NCBI GenBank assembly: GCA_002441445.1
Contig: DJWC01000061.1
Span: forward strand, 5,662-30,073
DNA from: Pusillimonas sp. UBA6240
Lineage (GTDB): Bacteria > Pseudomonadota > Gammaproteobacteria > Burkholderiales > Burkholderiaceae_B
Direction: 5' to 3'
DNA length: 24,412 nt
Shown piece after piece: positions 23,655-24,412 of the stretch. The notes beneath the pieces are model-generated. The model made no database searches, had not been told where the DNA came from, and saw only the letters and a program-made list of their open reading frames with translations. Position numbers and translations under genes: made by a program. The first letter of the stretch is position 1. Each line of letters opens with the position of its first letter.

Positions 23655-24155
23655 TCAACCTACTTTCTCGGCCGCCTCTTGATTGATTCCGCTTTCCGCG
23701 ATCTGGGTCAGCGTCTCATCGGTGGATTTTTCTTCCGCTAGGGTTTCTTTCAGCAAGCGCAGCGCGTCGCTCTGGCTCATCTGCTTGGCCAGCGTGCATA
23801 GCGTGCCATAGCTGGAAATCTCGTAGTGCTCGACCTTCTGGGCCGCGGCAATCAGCGCCGCATCGCGGACGGGCCCTTTTTCGATCTCTTCGATGACTTC
23901 CTTGCCCTCTTCCACAAGGCCTTCCATGGCCGCGCACTTCATTCTCTTCAGCTTGAGGTCGCAGATTTCTACGATTTGATCGATGCGCTCGATCTGGCCC
24001 TGGGTTTCCTCCAGATGCTTGTCGAATGCGGCGGACAGGGTCGTGTTGGTGGACGCGCGCGAAAGCTTGGGCAAGGCCTTGGTCAATTGCTTTTCAGCAC
24101 TGTAAATGTCTGAAAGCATGTGGACGAACAGGTCTTGAAAAGTTCGGGTAGTCAT
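23655..24155 (-). CDS. DUF892 / YciE-type ferritin-like stress protein
   Basis: Cytoplasmic helical protein of 166 residues. It starts MTTRTFQDLFVHMLSDIYSA followed by EKQLTKALPKL, the DUF892 (YciE/YciF) opening. It continues with AFDKHLEETQGQIERIDQI, CAAMEGLVEEGKEVIEE and the typical VEHYEISSYGTL, then AEEKSTDETLTQIAESGIN. The family folds as a ferritin-like four-helix bundle that can hold a di-metal site; its physiological function is uncertain, with induction by stress reported for relatives. The start is ATG 24155 with GGAG five bases upstream; the frame extends eight codons further but without homology. It is the first protein gene behind the rRNA operon terminator, reads in the same direction, and is probably transcribed with the DUF4142 gene. 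I see no clear promoter in the 90 bases before it. Confidence 0.9.
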   Translation of the reverse strand: MTTRTFQDLFVHMLSDIYSAEKQLTKALPKLSRASTNTTLSAAFDKHLEETQGQIERIDQIVEICDLKLKRMKCAAMEGLVEEGKEVIEEIEKGPVRDAALIAAAQKVEHYEISSYGTLCTLAKQMSQSDALRLLKETLAEEKSTDETLTQIAESGINQEAAEKVG

Positions 24156-24246
24156 GATGGCTCCAAATTCTGGTGGCATGCGCCCGGAAAAGCCGGACGG
24201 ACCGAGAATCCAGCAAGCGATGTACCGGAGCGATCGATGACGCTGT

Positions 24247-24283
24247 AAAAAGACAAACCCCCGCCAGGGTGATCTGGCGGGGG
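24247..24283 (-). terminator. Intrinsic terminator of the rRNA operon
   Basis: On the minus strand, a perfect ten-base stem (CCCCCGCCAG pairing with CTGGCGGGGG, 24283-24258) with a six-base loop is followed directly by TTTGTCTTTTT. It lies 15 bases after the end of the 5S gene. Confidence 0.93.
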
Positions 24284-24298
24284 TTCGGGGAATAAGGA

Positions 24299-24412
24299 GC
24301 CTGACGATGACCTACTTTCACAGACGTACGTCCACTATCATCGGCGCAAAGGCGTTTCACGATCCTGTTCGGGATGGGAAGGGGTGGGGCCACCTTGCTA
24401 TGGTCGTCAAGC
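24299..24412 (-). rRNA. rrf: 5S ribosomal RNA (complete or lacking at most a base or two at its 5' end)
   Basis: Read on the minus strand it begins GCTTGACGACCATAGCAAG and contains the near-universal CCATCCCGAACAG. It ends GAAAGTAGGTCATCGTCAGG. The first bases pair with the last to form helix I, so almost the whole molecule of about 114 bases is here. The rest of the rRNA operon (23S, spacer, 16S) should lie just beyond the right edge. The sequence is of the betaproteobacterial type. Confidence 0.96.

Noticed and set aside
1..24412. Mobile element, prophage, CRISPR array, toxin-antitoxin or tRNA gene
   Set aside because: No transposase, integrase, terminal repeats, regularly spaced repeats or cloverleaf-like sequence was seen; the genes are continuous metabolic and transport genes with similar codon use.

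Overview
This window reads as chromosomal DNA from a GC-rich betaproteobacterium, most likely an Alcaligenaceae member (Bordetella/Achromobacter-like). The grounds are the 5S rRNA sequence, a Bug-type tripartite tricarboxylate transporter, the style of the Maf and PykA proteins, and GC-rich codon use throughout. It is almost fully coding, with no gap above 300 bases. I see no insertion sequence, CRISPR array, tRNA or phage gene. The genus is an inference; no database search was possible.

Layout. (1) 1-1467, plus strand: the 3' part of pyruvate kinase, then a Maf/YhdE-type nucleotide pyrophosphatase. (2) 1546-8068, minus strand: a likely operon read from 8068 leftwards. It encodes a serine-glyoxylate-type aminotransferase, the three parts of a tripartite tricarboxylate transporter (binding protein, small and large membrane subunits), a non-canonical crotonase and a class III CoA-transferase. 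(3) 8296-12128, plus strand, divergent from it: a GntR/FadR-type repressor followed by a large FAD plus iron-sulfur D-2-hydroxyacid dehydrogenase. The same 14-bp palindromic sequence, in opposite orientations, lies just upstream of the aminotransferase and over the start codon of the repressor. This is the best regulatory signal in the window. (4) 12218-19141, minus strand: a complete dipeptide/oligopeptide ABC importer (binding protein, two permeases, two ATPases) ending in an M20 zinc carboxypeptidase. A divergent LysR regulator sits at 19434-20354. (5) 20609-22874, plus strand: a methyltransferase with an apparent export signal and an extra C-terminal domain, with an APC-family permease ten bases behind it. 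(6) 23010-24412, minus strand: the end of an rRNA operon (5S and a strong intrinsic terminator), followed by two stress-type ferritin-like proteins (DUF892 and an exported DUF4142).

How the genes may work together. Regions 2 and 3 look like one regulon for importing and degrading an organic acid. The dehydrogenase could make a 2-oxoacid such as glyoxylate, the aminotransferase could convert it to glycine, and the CoA-transferase and crotonase could handle a CoA thioester of the imported acid. Region 4 looks like peptide or acyl-glutamate uptake followed by cleavage in the cytoplasm. The most unusual items are the exported methyltransferase-permease pair, the operator pair, and the crotonase that lacks one catalytic glutamate.
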